Source: Spirochaetales bacterium Spiro_07 (GTDB lineage Bacteria > Spirochaetota > Spirochaetia > Treponematales > Treponemataceae). Taken from it: 43,329 bases of DNA. Under the pieces are notes generated by a model. That model was not told the origin of the DNA. It saw nothing but the letters and a program-made list of their open reading frames with translations, and ran no database searches. The position numbers were made by a program, and so were the translations under genes. Below are positions 40,258-43,329 of this stretch, piece after piece. Location: contig LVBI01000019.1 of NCBI GenBank assembly GCA_001603145.1, positions 1-43,329 of the forward strand. The letters are read 5' to 3'. How positions within the stretch are numbered: position 1 is the first letter of the stretch; the number at the start of each line of letters is the position of its first letter.

Positions 40258-41298
40258 ATGAAATCACTTATCGACAAGCTTGAAAAAGATTCAATTCTAA
40301 CAAAAGACGAATTCACGAGCCTTATTCAGAACCACAGCGACGACGACGAGCTTTATGCCGCCAAGAAGGCGCGCAAAATAGCTGATGACATCTACGGCAA
40401 AGAGATTTATATCCGCGGTTTAATTGAATTTACAAATTATTGCCGGAACGACTGCTATTATTGCGGCATTCAGCGCAGCAACAAATGCGCCGAGCGTTAC
40501 CGCCTTTCAAAAGAGCAAATCCTTTTGTGCTGCGAACAAGGCTATGAGCTTGGCTACCGCACGTTCGTGCTTCAAGGTGGCGAAGACCCGTTTTATTCAG
40601 ACGAAGCAATCGAAGACATTGTAAGAAGCATCAAAAGCCGGTTTTCAGACTGCGCAGTTACGCTCTCAATCGGCGAAAAAGAATACGAAAGCTACAAACG
40701 CTTTTTTGATGCCGGTGCAGACAGATATTTACTGCGCCATGAAACAGCAAACGACGAACATTACAGAAAGCTTCACCCAGCGGAGCTTTCGCTTGAACAT
40801 AGAAAAAACTGCCTGTATCAGCTGAAGGATATCGGCTATCAGGTGGGTTGCGGCTTTATGGTCGGCAGCCCGTTTCAGACGGCAGAAACTTTGGCCGAAG
40901 ATTTTCTCTTCATCCACGATTTAAAGCCGCAGATGGTCGGCATCGGGCCGTTCATTCCGCACCAAAAGACGCGCTTTGCAGACGAAAAAGCCGGAACATT
41001 GAAGCAGACGCTGTTTTTGCTAAGCCTGTTAAGGATAATGGAAAAGAATGTGCTGCTGCCCGCCACGACCGCGCTTGCAACGATTGACCCCACCGGAAGA
41101 GAGAAGGGCATTTTGGCTGGTGCGAATGTAGTGATGCCGAATCTTTCGCCTGTTGACGTAAGGTCAAAGTACACACTCTATGACGGCAAAGTCTGCACCG
41201 GCGAAGAAGCCGCCGAATGTAGGCACTGCCTTGAACGGCGCATCGAATCCGTCGGCTACCACGTCGTAATCAGCCGCGGCGACTACAAGCTGGTGTAA
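40258..41298 (+). CDS. hydE: [FeFe]-hydrogenase maturase HydE (radical SAM)
   Basis: 346 aa from the ATG at 40258; an upstream frame start at 40210 lies inside the terminator. Radical SAM enzyme acting with HydF and HydG to build the diiron subcluster of [FeFe]-hydrogenase. Cluster motif C62-x3-C66-x2-C69 in YCRNDCYYCGIQR, FVLQGGEDPFY, LSIGEKEYESYKRFFDAGAD, LRHETAN, GFMVGSPFQT, GPFIPH and MPNLSPVDVR all fit HydE rather than BioB. The ribosome site is weak. No hydrogenase, HydF or HydG gene is in the window. Its presence supports an H2-metabolising anaerobe. Confidence 0.93.
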   Translation: MKSLIDKLEKDSILTKDEFTSLIQNHSDDDELYAAKKARKIADDIYGKEIYIRGLIEFTNYCRNDCYYCGIQRSNKCAERYRLSKEQILLCCEQGYELGYRTFVLQGGEDPFYSDEAIEDIVRSIKSRFSDCAVTLSIGEKEYESYKRFFDAGADRYLLRHETANDEHYRKLHPAELSLEHRKNCLYQLKDIGYQVGCGFMVGSPFQTAETLAEDFLFIHDLKPQMVGIGPFIPHQKTRFADEKAGTLKQTLFLLSLLRIMEKNVLLPATTALATIDPTGREKGILAGANVVMPNLSPVDVRSKYTLYDGKVCTGEEAAECRHCLERRIESVGYHVVISRGDYKLV

Positions 41299-41336
41299 GG
41301 TGGGCTTGGGGCAGAGCAATACAGCGATGCCCTAAA

Positions 41337-41374
41337 TAAAAAAAGCTTCTGCGGAGTGCAGAAGCTTTTTTGTT
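41337..41374. terminator. Bidirectional terminator between hydE and the convergent membrane protein gene
   Basis: AAAAGCTTCTGC (41341-41352) pairs with GCAGAAGCTTTT (41358-41369), loop GGAGT, with A-run before and T-run after, serving both strands. Confidence 0.9.
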
Positions 41375-41396
41375 TTAGATGAATCTCTTCATCAGC

Positions 41397-43329
41397 TTAT
41401 TTTTCAGCAATATTTGTACATGTTTTCTTTTTATAAATTAGTAAAACAATCATGCAACAAATGGTGATTGCAGAAATAATATTGGCGACAACAAAAAGAG
41501 GTATAGGACCATACTGTACAAATATTTTATGTTCTGTACCATCACCAACAAGTGGGACTTGTATTTTTCCTAAACTGCTTTTTGTAATTGGCAACGGCTG
41601 TCTGTTTTCGTTAAAAGCTTTATAACCGCTGTACCACTGTAAAGGCAACTCCACCGTTAAATCGTCGCCGCTGGCAGTATAATCAAAATTCAGTTTTGTT
41701 CCCCGCTTGCTGAAATTGCCTATTTTCACACTGTCCGCCAAAGACGGAACAGGGTAAGGGGAAAATGTTGCACTAATAGTATCTGTTTTTTTAGCAATAT
41801 CATAAGCACACGCAAATTCAAGGTTGGCATATTCAAAAACGTAAAACATTGGTGGTGTTAATTTTTGGTTATGAGATTTTGTTACAATAGCTAAATAATT
41901 TTGATATGGAAACTGTTCACCTTTTACAGCAAAAGAAATTAACGGTAAAAGACTAAAAACACAAATAATTACACAAAGACTGTTATTGCATTTTTTTAAT
42001 ATTTGTGAATTTTCAGAACTGTAAATAAAAGCAAATGTCAAAAATGCACATACCGGAATAAAAAGCCGAAATGGAAATTGAATTGTCTTAAAGAATTTAT
42101 TCAACAATGGAAATTTTTGTGATAAAAATTTGTTCGGAAAGTATTGAGTAATAGAAAATGCTATAAAAATTCCTAAAATAAATAAAAATATGAAAAACAG
42201 ATGGTCTGTTTTTTTGCTTTCATTTTTTTCAACAAACAAATAAACTAAGCATATTGCAATAACAAAAAAATATTGCAGCCCAATTGAAGAATATCTGAAA
42301 TCAAAATAAGGGTTTTCAATAAAGGTTAGTAAAAAATTCGACGGATTTATTGACATTTCAAAATAATTTGTTATGTCTAAAATTACTAGAGAACAATTTA
42401 TATCTGCTTTTGTATAGTAGTACAGAAATGGAATGATAAAAAATATATTCAACAAAGCTGTTATGCATATTACTTTTATGATTTGTAAATATGCTTTTGA
42501 TTGCAATATTTGCTTTATGAATAAAAACACTGCCAGTATGCAAAAAATAACCGAAAGCATAGCTGATAAAATATGGCTTTGAATCATTCCGCTGATTCCT
42601 ATTGCCAAATAATACCATTTTCTTTTATCTCCAAAAATTGTGTTGTAAAGCCCTGCAATTACCATCGGCCAAAAAATAATTGCCAAAACTTCACCTAGTG
42701 CAGAACGTACAAAAATGTTGTTAAGTCTGAAAGGCATGAATACGTAAAGAATTATTGCTAAAAAAATGTTTAATCGTGATTTTGTTATTGTTTTCGAAGC
42801 TTTGTATACGCTTAATGCTGTTGCGAGATTTATTAGCAATATAAAAAATTTATACGAAAAGAGAAGAGATACTTTGCATAATCGAAGCAGAGCCGGGATA
42901 TATAGAAAGAAATAAGGATAAAGGGCATTCAAATATCCGTAATTTTCTACCCCTTGCGGTAATATATAAGCCCCTATTTGTCCGTCTAAAATTCCGTCTT
43001 TTATGCCTTCAATTCTTGTTAGGTGATAAGCAATGTCTACTTTATCATAGATATTGGTTGTTCCAAAAAAAGGAAATGTACACAAAACGGCAATACCCAA
43101 AATCAGGTATAAATCTATAATTTGGTTCTGGGAGATTTTGTGTATATTTTTTGTAAAATACAGCTGTGCAAAAATTACTACAAGTAAAAACAGTACAATT
43201 ATAAAATATGTATCGCTGTAAAAAAAACTTTCTGGAGCTATTGACAGTTTTTCAATTTTAGCATTTACAATTGTTGATTGTTGATTGTTGATTGTTGATT
43301 GTTGATTGTTGATTGTTGATTGTTGATTG
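41397..43329 (-). CDS. Polytopic membrane protein (YfhO/PTPS-related type), 5' end beyond window
   Basis: At least 640 codons; the frame is open from 41397 to the window edge. An internal TTG at 43100 is not a convincing start because the frame continues upstream with a TM segment (YFIIVLFLLVVIFAQLYF) and then through the 7-bp repeat. About 12 hydrophobic segments. The early DIAYHLTRIEGIKDGILDGQ and YGYLNALYPYFFLYIPALL resemble large membrane proteins of the YfhO/PTPS-related group, thought to act as glycosyltransferase-like envelope enzymes. The last 140 residues before the final TM are extracytoplasmic. Strikingly AT-rich compared with hydE next door, suggesting transfer. Confidence 0.75.
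   Translation of the reverse strand, partial: NQQSTINNQQSTINNQQSTIVNAKIEKLSIAPESFFYSDTYFIIVLFLLVVIFAQLYFTKNIHKISQNQIIDLYLILGIAVLCTFPFFGTTNIYDKVDIAYHLTRIEGIKDGILDGQIGAYILPQGVENYGYLNALYPYFFLYIPALLRLCKVSLLFSYKFFILLINLATALSVYKASKTITKSRLNIFLAIILYVFMPFRLNNIFVRSALGEVLAIIFWPMVIAGLYNTIFGDKRKWYYLAIGISGMIQSHILSAMLSVIFCILAVFLFIKQILQSKAYLQIIKVICITALLNIFFIIPFLYYYTKADINCSLVILDITNYFEMSINPSNFLLTFIENPYFDFRYSSIGLQYFFVIAICLVYLFVEKNESKKTDHLFFIFLFILGIFIAFSITQYFPNKFLSQKFPLLNKFFKTIQFPFRLFIPVCAFLTFAFIYSSENSQILKKCNNSLCVIICVFSLLPLISFAVKGEQFPYQNYLAIVTKSHNQKLTPPMFYVFEYANLEFACAYDIAKKTDTISATFSPYPVPSLADSVKIGNFSKRGTKLNFDYTASGDDLTVELPLQWYSGYKAFNENRQPLPITKSSLGKIQVPLVGDGTEHKIFVQYGPIPLFVVANIISAITICCMIVLLIYKKKTCTNIAEK
43271..43329 (-). 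repeat. Heptanucleotide tandem repeat (TTGTTGA)n
   Basis: Eight full copies plus 3 nt of the 7-bp unit, perfect throughout, running off the window edge. On the minus strand it is (TCAACAA)n, read in frame with the membrane-protein gene as Ser-Thr-Ile-Asn-Asn-Gln-Gln repeats without stops. Confidence 0.95.

Noticed and set aside
43271-43329. CRISPR array
   Set aside because: The repeat unit is only 7 bp and has no spacers; it is a simple tandem repeat. No CRISPR array or cas gene is in the window.

Overview
The window looks like chromosome of a strictly anaerobic bacterium, most likely a Treponema-like spirochete. I infer this from overall gene style, an oxygen-independent cobalamin pathway, an [FeFe]-hydrogenase maturase (HydE), a BspA-like (LRR_5-like) surface lipoprotein and abundant small palindromic intergenic repeats. 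The genus is a moderate-confidence inference; no rRNA or tRNA gene is present to fix it.

Layout. 1-7.5 kb: a large two-TM protein with an acidic repeat-rich cytoplasmic tail, a hotdog thioesterase, 4-alpha-glucanotransferase (malQ), a small hypothetical protein, a poly-glycine lipoprotein and an XRE-type regulator. 7.6-10.7 kb: a YgjV/GNAT-like membrane protein, then a sulfur-assimilation locus made of a strong promoter with two copies of a 20-nt operator, a 24-codon leader ORF ending in Cys-Cys-Cys-Arg, metY (O-acetylhomoserine sulfhydrylase) and a Cys-bearing Rrf2 regulator. The same operator recurs before the Rrf2 gene and before metNIQ 27 kb away. 10.85-32.8 kb: a large cobalamin locus. 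Its first half has a B12 riboswitch with its own terminator, then a lipoprotein CbiK-type chelatase, a NEAT-like domain reading frame, btuF, btuC, a btuD::cbiP fusion, cobT, cobU, cobS, a second CobU-like gene, cobC, cbiB and cobD. Its second half has a promoter but no visible riboswitch: cbiC, cbiD, cbiF, cbiG, cbiH, a cbiJ::cbiE fusion, cbiT, cbiA and a cbiL fused to a Cys-rich domain. Between the halves lie about 1.2 kb of foreign-looking DNA: an RHS/YD-repeat remnant and two small AT-rich genes on the other strand. 32.8-36.6 kb: small hypothetical genes, a decayed surface-protein fragment full of mini-hairpins, a periplasmic protein, and an acyltransferase-3/alpha-beta-hydrolase fusion whose hydrolase triad looks lost. 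36.6-41.3 kb: a divergent AraC-type regulator, metN-metI-metQ and hydE. 41.4 kb to the end: an AT-rich polytopic membrane protein whose 5' end runs through a 7-bp tandem repeat off the window edge.

How the genes work together. The cobalamin locus combines corrinoid import (BtuFCD), the anaerobic corrin-ring pathway from factor II (cbiL,H,F,G,D,J,E,T,C,A), amidation and aminopropanol attachment (cbiP, cbiB, cobD) and nucleotide-loop assembly (cobT, cobU, cobS, cobC). No precorrin-2 synthesis, cobalt importer or corrinoid adenosyltransferase is in the window. The metY, rrf2 and metNIQ genes appear to form one regulon controlling sulfide incorporation and methionine uptake, with an added cysteine-sensing attenuation step at metY.

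The observations most worth following up are the Rrf2-like operator family plus poly-Cys leader, the A9 tract that separates CbiK from its NEAT-like domain, the transporter-ATPase::CbiP fusion, the heptanucleotide repeat at the 5' end of the last gene, and the apparently dead hydrolase fused to an acyltransferase.
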